Source: Bacteroidetes bacterium CG2_30_33_31 (GTDB taxonomy: Bacteria > Bacteroidota > Bacteroidia > Bacteroidales > UBA1556). Taken from it: a stretch of DNA of 64,000 nt. Made by a program: the position numbers and the translations under genes. Below, in pieces: positions 1 through 8,091 of this stretch. A model generated the notes under the pieces. That model saw nothing but the letters and a program-made list of their open reading frames with translations, was not told where the DNA came from and made no database searches. Positions within the stretch are counted from its first letter, which is position 1. The number at the start of each line of letters is the position of its first letter. The stretch is taken from assembly GCA_001872625.1 (NCBI GenBank), contig MNXP01000031.1, forward strand, positions 1 to 64,000, given 5' to 3'.

Positions 1-3
1 ATC

Positions 4-170
4 AATCTTTCATCAATCTTTCATCAATCTGGAAACCAATCTTTCATCAATCTGAAAACCAATCTTTCATCAATCTGGAAACCAATCTTTCATCAATCTT
101 TCATCAATCTGGAAACCAATCTTTCATCAATCTTTCATCAATCTGGAAACCAATCTGGAAACCAATCTTT
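4..170. repeat. Mosaic tandem repeat of 11- and 12-bp units
   Basis: Two related units alternate: A = AATCTTTCATC (11 bp, eight copies) and B = AATCTGGAAACC (12 bp, six copies, one with a G-to-A change). The order is A A B A B A B A A B A A B B, followed by a partial A. The array begins before the window edge, so its full length is unknown. It ends two bases before the stop codon of the leftward DUF721 gene. Because units of 11 and 12 bp are mixed, no single reading frame runs through it. The period is close to one DNA helical turn. There are no spacers, so it is not a CRISPR array. Confidence 0.95.
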
Positions 171-171
171 T

Positions 172-504
172 TCATAGGATAATAATCTCATCAATAGATT
201 TGTCAGTCAGTTTTGCATTTATTTGATTCATTACTTTAGTTCGTGCATAAACCATCTCTTGTTTTAATGCGGAGGAAGAAAATTGAAGATATAATTTCCC
301 TTTTTTCACTGTTAGCTTTTCTGTCAATTTTGCTATCTGAATCCCAACAATTTCTTCATAAATGGCTACAATCTGAATCTCTGTAAACTTGTCGGCAAGC
401 AAACCTTTGGATGTGATTTGAGAAAGCACCTCCCCCACTGATTGTTCATTATAATGACGCGAAAAATCGCCCCAACTTTTTGATTTATTATTTCCCTCAG
501 ACAT
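172..504 (-). CDS. DUF721 (DciA-like) protein
   Basis: A 110-residue protein of the DUF721 family. Members in other bacteria (DciA) help load the replicative helicase, and in Actinobacteria the family also sits next to recF. The sequence shows the usual small fold: an N-terminal helix, then the segment IVAIYEEIVGIQIAKLTEKL, then strands ending in IDEIIIL. It follows recF with an 8-bp overlap, so the two are translated from one transcript. Its stop codon abuts the mosaic repeat. The family call is good; a helicase-loading role here is inferred from the family and the recF neighbour. Confidence 0.8.
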   Translation of the reverse strand: MSEGNNKSKSWGDFSRHYNEQSVGEVLSQITSKGLLADKFTEIQIVAIYEEIVGIQIAKLTEKLTVKKGKLYLQFSSSALKQEMVYARTKVMNQINAKLTDKSIDEIIIL

Positions 505-1603
505 TGATTATCTTTGCGTTATCTATTTCGAAAATTTTAATCTCAACATCAATTCCTTCAAAAACTTTTTCAATTCTGCTCCTGTTTGTGTCAGTGATAA
601 AAATCTGTCCAAACTCATTGCGGCTAACCAATTTCATCATTTGTTGAATTCTTATGAAATCAAGTTTATCGAAAATATCATCGAGCAATAACAAGGGTTT
701 GAAACCTTTTTTTAATTTTGTATATTCAAACTGTGAAAGCTTAAGAGCCACCAAAAATGACTTCTGTTGCCCTTGGGAGCCATATTTTTTCAATGTAAAA
801 TTATCCAAAGTAAATATTAAGTCGTCGCGATGAATGCCAACATTGGAATAACGCATCATAATGTCTTTGTTTCTATTTTCTTTGAGCAAGCTCAGAAAAT
901 CACCTTCAGAGAGATGCGAGAGATATTCGATACCCGCTTTTTCATTTTCGAGAGAAATAAAACCATAATAATTTCTTATCATTGGTATAAAATCGATAAG
1001 AAATTGTTTTCGTTTAGCATAAATTTCATTGCCAAGAAAGGCAAATTTTTCATCCCATATATCTAATTGGCTGATTTCAGTATTTTTATTTTCAGAGAGT
1101 ATTTTCAAAAATGCATTTCGCTGAAGCAAAACTTTGTTGTAGCTCAAGAGTATGTCAAGATAGGTTTTATCAAATTGCGAAATCACACTGTCGATATATT
1201 TCCTTCGATCTTCGCTGCCGCCAAAAATCATATTTATGTCCATTGGGCTAATTATCACCAGAGGAAAAGCACCAATATGATCAGCCATTCGGCTATATTC
1301 CTTCTTGTTAAGTCTAAATCTTTTTCTCTCATTTTGCTGCACTGCGCAGTTTACAGTATCCACTGTGTCGAGAGAATTGTTATAAGTTCCATTAATCATA
1401 AAATACTTACTTCCATGATTAATATTTTGATTATCAATAGAATTGAAATAACTTTTGGTAAATGAGAGATAATAAATTGCATCAAGCACATTGGTTTTTC
1501 CAGCACCATTATTACCAGTAAATATATTTACTTTCTTCGAGAATTCAAATTCCTCTTCCAGATAATTTTTGAAATAATTAAGACTTAATTTATTGATTTG
1601 CAT
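497..1603 (-). CDS. recF: DNA replication/repair protein RecF
   Basis: An SMC-like ATPase that binds gapped DNA and helps load RecA. The Walker A motif GNNGAGKT is at residues 30-37, a signature-like segment (GSQGQQKSFLVALKLSQ) is in the C-terminal third, and a Walker B-type LLLLDDIFDKLD follows. At 368 residues it is full length. I chose the ATG at 1603 (MQINKLSLNYFKNY) because a TATATTTG promoter box lies at 1629-1636; a longer frame starting at 1639 would begin upstream of that box and adds residues unlike RecF. It is first in a two-gene unit with the DUF721 gene. Confidence 0.93.
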   Translation of the reverse strand: MQINKLSLNYFKNYLEEEFEFSKKVNIFTGNNGAGKTNVLDAIYYLSFTKSYFNSIDNQNINHGSKYFMINGTYNNSLDTVDTVNCAVQQNERKRFRLNKKEYSRMADHIGAFPLVIISPMDINMIFGGSEDRRKYIDSVISQFDKTYLDILLSYNKVLLQRNAFLKILSENKNTEISQLDIWDEKFAFLGNEIYAKRKQFLIDFIPMIRNYYGFISLENEKAGIEYLSHLSEGDFLSLLKENRNKDIMMRYSNVGIHRDDLIFTLDNFTLKKYGSQGQQKSFLVALKLSQFEYTKLKKGFKPLLLLDDIFDKLDFIRIQQMMKLVSRNEFGQIFITDTNRSRIEKVFEGIDVEIKIFEIDNAKIINV

Positions 1604-1628
1604 TTTAAAATTGATGCTTGTAATTGTG

Positions 1629-1636
1629 CAAATATA
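1629..1636 (-). promoter_or_regulatory. Promoter -7 box of recF
   Basis: TATATTTG on the minus strand matches the Bacteroidota TAnnTTTG box, 25 bases before the chosen recF start. Confidence 0.5.
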
Positions 1637-1712
1637 CAAATATTATAGCCCGTTTGGTTTTCAAAAATAAATGAATTGCATGGCGATAGAAAGCTTATGC
1701 AATTCATTGGAA

Positions 1713-3974
1713 CTATTTAAGAATGAAGTCTCTGTGAGATTTCAGTAGATTAATGGTATGAAAAGTAAAATTTTTGGCTTCATGAATAATGCTAAAAAAC
1801 AATATTGAAGCTTTGGTGCTTGCTTCGTCATTTTTGATGCGTCGGATTTGCAACTTACGCATGTTAGAAATTTGTGCTGCAATATTTTCTGAAAGCAAAA
1901 TAGCTTCTTCAACTCTATTGTAAGCGGAGTTTGAAATGATTTCATTAACCATATTTATCAGAGAGCTCAAGTTTATTTTTAGATTTCTAAGCTCCTGAAT
2001 TTGTTCAGTGGAGAACCCTTTATGTTTATTGTCGAAATGCTCAACTGCTGGCACCGAGATATATTCAAGGCTATGAGCCATTTCGCGCAAGAAATCGAGA
2101 ACTTGTATATAATAATGACCAGATTCAACAGAGTCTTCACGCATTTTGGATACTGTTTTATGCATGTTTTTCTTGAGTTTTTTTGCTTCTTTATTTATCT
2201 CAAAAACTTTTTTATTAAATCTCTTAAGTTGCTTTGTATCTTCAACAAACATACTATTAAACACCCCTTTTAATGCTTTATCAAATTCTGCTAATGAGCT
2301 GCTTATTTCAATTTTACAACTTTCAACGACACCAAGATTTACAACATTTTCCTCTTTTACATTAGAACTTTCAATTTCTTCTTCTTTTTTATTATGAATT
2401 TTATTTGTTCTAAACACCACTAAGAGCAAAATAGCGAACATTACAATTATACCAAATATACCAGTAAAATATAAAAATGTTGCAATAATAAATGCACTTG
2501 TCATTGCTATTATGGCAGTAAAAAACCATCCTAAAATAACAGTAAGCACACCCGTAATACGAAATACAGCTGATTCTCTTCCCCAAGCTCTATCTGATAA
2601 TGAGGTTCCCATGGCAACCATAAAAGTTACATAAGTTGTAGAAAGTGGGAGTTTATTTGAGGTAGCATAAGAAATTAATATTGCAGATAAAATCAAATTT
2701 ACGGAGGCTCTCAGCATATCGAAAGCAGGGGCATCATTGCCGAGGGCTTTCATTTCCTTCTTATAATTCTTTTGGTCGAATTGCTTACTAATAAATTTTG
2801 TAAATTTTTTAGGAAGAACTTTATCAAAAAACTCTGATGCGCCAACGGTTTGTTTTATTATTGCTCTTGCAATTGGCGAAGATCCAAATTTTTCTTCTCC
2901 CTCATCCTGACGGGCAAGATCTACAGAAGTTTTCACTACACTTCTCGCTTTTTTGGAAAGCCATAAAGTCATAACCATAATGATACCGGAAATAACGAGT
3001 AAATATATCGGAGTAGCTACCTTGCCGCTGAGCCCAACCATCATAAATTGATGATCGTTTAAGGGAGTACCAATTTGATGAATAAACTCTTTAAAAGACT
3101 CAAAACCAGCTAATGGAACTCCTATAAAATTTACCAAATCGTTTCCAGCAAATGCCATTGCTAAAGCAAAAGTACCTGCAAGCACTATAATTTTTAGAAT
3201 ATCTATCTTGAATATCCACCTGAGTATTTGAATAAAAACTGTCCAACTGAGCATGCTATATAGCAAGATATAATTAGATTGTGTAGTAATCCAATTTTTT
3301 AGCATTTCGCCATCAGGCATTATGAAATCAGCATAAATTGAATCTTTTACACCTTTAATAAGCATAAAATATGTGATTGAAGTAATGGCTATTCCACCGA
3401 AGATTGAACCTAAATAATTTAGCTTTTTAACATAATCAAATGAGAATATCAGGCGAACGAAATATTGAACGAGAGCTCCTGCAATAAATGCTACTACTAC
3501 TGAAAGTAATATTGCCGAAATTATTGCTAAGGCTTTTGAAGTATTAATATATTCAGCGATAGTATGAGCATCAACTTGAGTGTAAATCTTAATGACGGAA
3601 ATCGCTAATGCTGCACCTAACAAATCAAATACAATTGATACTGTAGTAGATGTAGGCAATCCGAAGGTATTAAACAAATCTAACATAATAATATCAGTGA
3701 GCATTACTGCCAAAAAAATTATCATTATCTCGCTAAAACTAAAATATTGAGGATGAAATATTCCATTTCGAGCTACTTCCATCATACCGCTCGAAAAGGT
3801 TGCCCCAATCAAAACTCCAATGGCTGCAATGGAAAGAATTACATTATAAGATCCATATTTTGAACCTATTGCCGAACTAAGAAAATTTACAGCATCGTTT
3901 GCCACTCCAACAACTAAATCGGAAATCGCAAGCGAAAACAATAAGATAATAATTAAAAGGTAATAATAATTCAT
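1713..3974 (-). CDS. PiT-family inorganic phosphate transporter with C-terminal PhoU-like domain
   Basis: A 753-residue inner-membrane protein. The N-terminal two thirds hold many hydrophobic helices and the two PHO4/PiT repeats: GVANDAVNFLSSAIGSKYG near residue 23 and FAGNDLVNFIGVPLAG near residue 275, each with the family's GxxND core. From about residue 545 the protein becomes soluble, helical and charged, and resembles PhoU/DUF47 proteins, which associate with Pit transporters. The fusion of transporter and PhoU-like partner is seen in other Bacteroidota. It stands alone, with its own promoter and a Pho-box-like repeat upstream, which fits control by phosphate. Confidence 0.88.
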   Translation of the reverse strand: MNYYYLLIIILLFSLAISDLVVGVANDAVNFLSSAIGSKYGSYNVILSIAAIGVLIGATFSSGMMEVARNGIFHPQYFSFSEIMIIFLAVMLTDIIMLDLFNTFGLPTSTTVSIVFDLLGAALAISVIKIYTQVDAHTIAEYINTSKALAIISAILLSVVVAFIAGALVQYFVRLIFSFDYVKKLNYLGSIFGGIAITSITYFMLIKGVKDSIYADFIMPDGEMLKNWITTQSNYILLYSMLSWTVFIQILRWIFKIDILKIIVLAGTFALAMAFAGNDLVNFIGVPLAGFESFKEFIHQIGTPLNDHQFMMVGLSGKVATPIYLLVISGIIMVMTLWLSKKARSVVKTSVDLARQDEGEEKFGSSPIARAIIKQTVGASEFFDKVLPKKFTKFISKQFDQKNYKKEMKALGNDAPAFDMLRASVNLILSAILISYATSNKLPLSTTYVTFMVAMGTSLSDRAWGRESAVFRITGVLTVILGWFFTAIIAMTSAFIIATFLYFTGIFGIIVMFAILLLVVFRTNKIHNKKEEEIESSNVKEENVVNLGVVESCKIEISSSLAEFDKALKGVFNSMFVEDTKQLKRFNKKVFEINKEAKKLKKNMHKTVSKMREDSVESGHYYIQVLDFLREMAHSLEYISVPAVEHFDNKHKGFSTEQIQELRNLKINLSSLINMVNEIISNSAYNRVEEAILLSENIAAQISNMRKLQIRRIKNDEASTKASILFFSIIHEAKNFTFHTINLLKSHRDFILK

Positions 3975-4022
3975 ATCTGTGTTATGTTAATTTATAGTTA
4001 ATTTATAGTTAAATTATTGCGG

Positions 4023-4030
4023 CAAAGTTA
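4023..4030 (-). promoter_or_regulatory. Promoter -7 box of the phosphate transporter
   Basis: TAACTTTG on the minus strand, 48 bases before the start codon. No clear TTTG -33 box is present; the direct repeat at 4050-4067 lies there instead, as expected for an activator-dependent promoter. Confidence 0.5.
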
Positions 4031-4049
4031 AATATCTAATGCTTATTAA

Positions 4050-4067
4050 TGTTAAGCTAATGTTAAG
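4050..4067 (-). promoter_or_regulatory. Pho-box-like direct repeat
   Basis: Two perfect copies of CTTAACA (minus strand) start 11 bp apart, with a weaker third copy toward the gene. An 11-bp period of TTAACA-like half sites is the layout of PhoB/PhoP boxes in other phyla. It sits directly upstream of the -7 box of a phosphate transporter gene. The regulator itself is not in the window. Confidence 0.45.
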
Positions 4068-4382
4068 ATATGAATTATTTTTTTAACAAATAAACCTCAA
4101 TGAGAGGGCGAATTTATCAATATTAGTTGAAAAAAAATATTGAGATTTATTATCCATTGCAATATTTTATTTTATGAAATTCAAGAGAATTTGAAATTTG
4201 CTATAAAATAATAGCTGTTTACTTTAAAAACAGATTGCAGAATCTATCTATAAAAAATTTTGTCCCCTTTTCTGCGAATAATTACGCGTTCACTTAGCTC
4301 AACTTCCCATTAACTTGTTAGTTATTTACTTTTAAGCCATCTTTAGATACTTTTATGCAATAAATCAATTAAATAAATAACC

Positions 4383-5153
4383 ATGAAAACATTATTTCTT
4401 CTAATTATCGCAAGCTTTTTAATAACTACAACTTCAATCCTCCATGCTCAAAACTTTGGGAGCATCAGTGGAATTGTTATCAATAATAACGATTCAATGC
4501 CTTTGCCAGAGGCTCATGTGATGATTAAAACCGAGCAGAGAAGCTTCGGTTCTATAAGCGATGCTAATGGCTCTTTCAAATTAAAACCAATAGAACCAGG
4601 TATTTACACTGTGATTATTAGTTATGTCGGTCATGATTCTGTTACTATTTCGGGCATAATAGTGGTTGCAAATTCCAATACCGATTTGAAAAAAATTATA
4701 ATTTATGATGAGCAAATTACAGGTGTAGAAATTGTTTACCATCGCGATTTAATTGATCCAACTGGTGGTACAGTATTAAAATTTGATGCAAAAGGCTTAG
4801 AAAAATTGCCGATAAAAGGAAATATCACAATGGTGCTTAAAATGATATCAACAGATTTCTATGTTAATGAGCGCAGCCAAGAAGTATATTTTCGTGGAAG
4901 CAGGGCAGGCACAACAGCCTATTACCTTGATGGCATGCGCGTTGAAAATATAACTCTTCCTGGCATGGGCGTTGGAAGCATGCAAGTTTATGCTGGAAGC
5001 GTGCCAGCTCAATATGGCGATTTTACTGGAGGTGTGGTGGTTGTAGAAAGCAAAAGTTATAACGATAGCAAAGAAGAAAAAAAAGCCCTCTTAAGATATT
5101 TGAATGAGACCGAGGCTCCAAAAATTATGGCGGCAAAAAAAATTACTAATTAA
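4383..5153 (+). CDS. Secreted CarboxypepD_reg plus TonB-plug protein without a barrel
   Basis: A 256-residue protein. A signal peptide ends at about residue 22 (ILHAQ), followed by a CarboxypepD_reg domain (about 26-110, GSISGIVINNN through GIYTVIISYVGHDSV). A TonB-receptor plug domain follows (about 125-230), with YFRGSRAGTTAYYLDGMRVE and PAQYGDFTGGVVVVESKS. In a normal receptor a barrel of 500 or more residues would follow; here the protein ends in a charged tail and a clean TAA. The next gene begins 32 bases later, so this is not an obvious frameshift. Stand-alone plug proteins are known to cap the SprA translocon of the T9SS; that role is a hypothesis here. Confidence 0.75.
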   Translation: MKTLFLLIIASFLITTTSILHAQNFGSISGIVINNNDSMPLPEAHVMIKTEQRSFGSISDANGSFKLKPIEPGIYTVIISYVGHDSVTISGIIVVANSNTDLKKIIIYDEQITGVEIVYHRDLIDPTGGTVLKFDAKGLEKLPIKGNITMVLKMISTDFYVNERSQEVYFRGSRAGTTAYYLDGMRVENITLPGMGVGSMQVYAGSVPAQYGDFTGGVVVVESKSYNDSKEEKKALLRYLNETEAPKIMAAKKITN

Positions 5154-5185
5154 GTCTATAAAGCATTATATCAATACTTTAACCG

Positions 5186-6430
5186 ATGAGAAATTTAGCA
5201 CACATATCAATTATTTTTTGCTTATGCTTGTTTTTAACTCATGATATTTACTCCCAACAAACAATTTCTGGAAATATTTTGGCTGTTGAGGACTCCATGC
5301 CAATTATTGGAGCTCACATTCTATTAAAAGGTGCAGTGGTTGGAACATCAAATTCTCCCGATGGTTCATTTATCTTTACAACAAATTCGTTTCCAGTCAA
5401 TATTACTTTTAGCCACGTCTCTTTTCAAAATAAGGATATTGAGATAAAAAAACCAAGCTCAAATTTAACAATTCAGCTTTCAAAAAAAATCAATACTCTG
5501 CCTGACGTAAATGTTAACTCTGTGCCACAAAGGAATATCATCAAGGGGAAAAAAATTTATGTGATTGATTACGGATTTGAAGGAGATTCAATTTTGCTTT
5601 TAGCATATAAAAACCTTAATGAAATCAAGGCATCACTAATATTGATTAATTCCGATGGTGATACTTTAAGTTCAGCTAAACTCGATGATTTTGACTATAT
5701 TTACGCTGATTGCTTTCAAAACAATCATTTGATTAGCAGTAGATTTGCTTCCCAGATTTTTGTTGACGACCATAATATTAGGCTACTTTACAAGATAAAA
5801 AAAGATAGCTTTTTAAATATTTTTAATTCCATTGAAGCTTATAAAAATAGCAAATTTTATATTCATAAGAATTCAGCATCGAATCAAATTGTAAAAAAAT
5901 ATATTTTCGATAGTAAGGATAGCACATTTAAAATTTTTAGAAATTTTACCGATGAGGCAGGGCTTGAGCGACTTAGCGATAAAAGCAGACTTCAATCGAT
6001 GGATGGATACACTTCGGCAGATGCCAGATTTGAAGAGATGTGTTTTTATAATAAAAAAATTCTTCCTTTGATGATTGTCGGCGATAGCATCATAATATTC
6101 AATACTTTAGAAAATTTAATTGAAATTTATAGCTGTTCTGGAAATTTGCTATCGTCAAAAAAAATGTCTTTTCATCAATCGCGTTTTTGGGATAAGAATT
6201 TCATTCAAGATAAAATTACAGGCAAGATTTTTACACAATTTACAAAGTTAGGAATTACATCTCTATGCGAAATAAATCTTAAAAATGGTGAATTAGAAAG
6301 AGAGATAAAGATTCCACAAATGAATTTTGTTCAGAAAATTAGTGTACACAACAACAGAATTTATTTTTTATATAATGACAATGAGAATCATTTATACAAA
6401 CAGATATTCGCTATGAATTACGAAATATAA
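5186..6430 (+). CDS. Secreted CarboxypepD_reg protein with propeller-like C-terminus
   Basis: A 414-residue protein. A signal peptide ends near residue 24 (THDIYSQ). One CarboxypepD_reg domain (about 26-110) has the pattern ISGNILAVEDSMPIIGAHI and ends in the family's LPDVNV segment. The remaining 300 residues form repeated short beta-rich stretches such as KIYVIDYGFEGDSILLLAY and NRIYFLYNDNENHLYKQIF, which look like blades of a beta-propeller. I know of no specific function. It lies 32 bases after the plug-only protein on the same strand, so the two are probably co-transcribed and may work together in the periplasm or at the outer membrane. Confidence 0.6.
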   Translation: MRNLAHISIIFCLCLFLTHDIYSQQTISGNILAVEDSMPIIGAHILLKGAVVGTSNSPDGSFIFTTNSFPVNITFSHVSFQNKDIEIKKPSSNLTIQLSKKINTLPDVNVNSVPQRNIIKGKKIYVIDYGFEGDSILLLAYKNLNEIKASLILINSDGDTLSSAKLDDFDYIYADCFQNNHLISSRFASQIFVDDHNIRLLYKIKKDSFLNIFNSIEAYKNSKFYIHKNSASNQIVKKYIFDSKDSTFKIFRNFTDEAGLERLSDKSRLQSMDGYTSADARFEEMCFYNKKILPLMIVGDSIIIFNTLENLIEIYSCSGNLLSSKKMSFHQSRFWDKNFIQDKITGKIFTQFTKLGITSLCEINLKNGELEREIKIPQMNFVQKISVHNNRIYFLYNDNENHLYKQIFAMNYEI

Positions 6431-6448
6431 TTTGAGGAAAAATTGTTT

Positions 6449-6835
6449 TTACTTTAGCAATCTTTTTTTAAGATTGTCAATAAGAAGCTGCTCTTCAGGA
6501 ACAATTCCTTCATAAGCATTGGCAACAGCTTCCATAGCTTTTAGAGTTGTAAGTTTCATTTTTTTTGTGAAATCCTTTTCATTTTCGCCATAAAACAGCA
6601 AGAAAGAATTGAATGCTTCATGCATATCAGTATTTTTATCAATCAAGGCTTCAAATTCAAATTCAGTATAATAAGAATCAACTTCTTCGCCTCTTTCAAA
6701 GAGATTATCATCAGATATTTCTTCTACCACAATTTTGTATATCTGATATAATTCCTCGTCCTGAACTTCACCATCGGCTTTGGCTACAGCGTATAATAAC
6801 TTTCCTAACTCTGTATAATATTCTTTATATTCCAT
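6449..6835 (-). CDS. TerB-like protein
   Basis: A 128-residue helical acidic protein. Its opening, LGKLLYAVAKADGEVQDEEL, carries the TerB/DnaJ-associated pattern of an alpha-helix followed by a DG.V...E metal-binding-like turn. A second, similar helical stretch follows (KLTTLKAMEAVANAYEGIV). TerB-family proteins occur in tellurite-resistance and stress operons but also, as here, alone. No partner ter genes are nearby, so no specific role can be given. It converges with the preceding gene and has a good promoter box 25 bases upstream. Confidence 0.6.
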   Translation of the reverse strand: MEYKEYYTELGKLLYAVAKADGEVQDEELYQIYKIVVEEISDDNLFERGEEVDSYYTEFEFEALIDKNTDMHEAFNSFLLFYGENEKDFTKKMKLTTLKAMEAVANAYEGIVPEEQLLIDNLKKRLLK

Positions 6836-6860
6836 AGCTTATAATTTAATGATTGTGGCT

Positions 6861-6868
6861 CAAAAGTA
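6861..6868 (-). promoter_or_regulatory. Promoter -7 box of the TerB-like gene
   Basis: TACTTTTG on the minus strand, 25 bases before the start codon. Confidence 0.45.
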
Positions 6869-6986
6869 CTAATAATATCGATTGAGTAATAAATATTAAA
6901 AAATAGTTGACCCAAATAAGGCCAACTATTTAAAACCATTAACAAATTAATAAACCTCTACAATTTATAAAAACCAAATTAACTAA

Positions 6987-7895
6987 TTAGAAGCCTGGGA
7001 AAGCTGTAGCATCTTGTCCCATAGCCATCATATTTCTAATATCTTGATCAGTAATTGTTTGAACAGGCATCATACCAGCATCAGTACAACCAGCGGCAAT
7101 ATGTTCGCGGTCTAAAGGCATTCCCCAAACAGCTTTATGTTGAATTTCGTGTGGGTCACCTCTAAACATGTTTCCTAAATAAATTCCCTTGCAGTAAATA
7201 TTTAATTTAGTTCCATTAGCACCATGACAAGATGCACAAACGGCATCATATTTTGCTTTTCCAGCAACAGGATCGCCACCTTTACCAATATTTTTAAAGG
7301 TCTTGGTTCCAGTTGGATAAACGCCAGTAGTATTCATATCATAAAAATCATTCACATGATGAGCGGTAACTTTAATAAATTTCACTAAATCCCATGCTTC
7401 GGCATCTGAAATAATATTTGAATAATCTGGCATTGTACCGTTGTAAGAAGTTGCAGTTCTTTTTGTTCTTCCACCAGCGTTTTTAACAGCATCAAAAATT
7501 TCTCTGATGTTATGTTTTTTTCCGTAAGCATATAAATCATTACTTGCAGCAACTGGATAACTTGCTGTTGGCATTTTATTAATTAAAACACCATTTTTAC
7601 CAAGTAAATCCCAACCATGACAAGATTTGCAACGATAAAAGTCGCCATGTTTTGTTAATGATGTATCGGTTGATGCAACTTGATTTAATACATGATCATA
7701 AAGTCTTGCACCAACAACTCCATCAGCTGCGTCAAAAGCTGCTTGGTCAGCGGCGGTTACTAAAACAGCATCTTTTCCATCATTACCATTTAAACCATTA
7801 ATACCATTGGTGCCATTAACACCATCTTTAGCGCAAGAGGAAAAGAATAAAGTTCCTGCGACCATAATAATTGAGAATAATTGAAATTTCTTCAT
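6987..7895 (-). CDS. Dihaem cytochrome c lipoprotein with collagen-like linker
   Basis: A 302-residue exported lipoprotein. The signal peptide ends at the lipobox cysteine C21 (FFSSC). It is followed by a run of Gly-X-Y-like triplets (DGVNGTNGINGLNGNDGKD, about 24-42), a short collagen-like spacer. Two haem-binding motifs follow, CKSCH at 89-93 and CASCH at 220-224, each in its own cytochrome c domain. Candidate distal ligands are the Met of TMPDYSN (155) and that of AGMMPVQT (275-276). It is likely an electron carrier anchored in a membrane; no oxidase or reductase gene adjoins it, so its partner is unknown. Confidence 0.85.
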   Translation of the reverse strand: MKKFQLFSIIMVAGTLFFSSCAKDGVNGTNGINGLNGNDGKDAVLVTAADQAAFDAADGVVGARLYDHVLNQVASTDTSLTKHGDFYRCKSCHGWDLLGKNGVLINKMPTASYPVAASNDLYAYGKKHNIREIFDAVKNAGGRTKRTATSYNGTMPDYSNIISDAEAWDLVKFIKVTAHHVNDFYDMNTTGVYPTGTKTFKNIGKGGDPVAGKAKYDAVCASCHGANGTKLNIYCKGIYLGNMFRGDPHEIQHKAVWGMPLDREHIAAGCTDAGMMPVQTITDQDIRNMMAMGQDATAFPGF

Positions 7896-7971
7896 AATAA
7901 ATTAATTTTAAAATTTAGTTAAACGATTGTGTTAAATTTAATTTAGCCTTTTATTTGGTTAAATTCTTTGG

Positions 7972-8001
7972 CAAAATTAGATATTGTAAGTTAGCCCACA
8001 A
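7972..8001 (-). promoter_or_regulatory. Promoter of the dihaem cytochrome gene
   Basis: Minus strand ATTG (7999-8001 plus the next base), 19 bases, then TAATTTTG (7972-7979). The leader before the start codon is longer than usual, about 76 bases. Confidence 0.45.
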
Positions 8002-8091
8002 TACCGCTTAATACTTAAAACATAATGGAAATGGAAAAATAACTTGAACTACGTAGTTTTGTTGGAAGGCTATAATTACTGAGAAAAAAAC

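Larger units (their letters stand above)
3975..4382. other. Intergenic region between divergent genes
   Basis: This 408-bp AT-rich region holds the phosphate transporter promoter and direct repeat at its left end. At 4348-4355 the + strand has TACTTTTA, one base off the TAnnTTTG box, 27 bases before the rightward gene. I see no RNA gene or ORF of interest in the middle. Confidence 0.6.

Noticed and set aside
1-170. CRISPR array
   Set aside because: Units of 11-12 bp are contiguous with no unique spacers, and no cas genes are present.
104-175. Small leftward ORF of 23 codons inside the repeat array, overlapping the DUF721 stop as ATGA
   Set aside because: The 11-bp units shift the frame and it soon meets a stop; there is no sign of coding selection.
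830-1465. Rightward ORFs opposite recF
   Set aside because: They are shadows of the recF frame and encode no recognisable protein.
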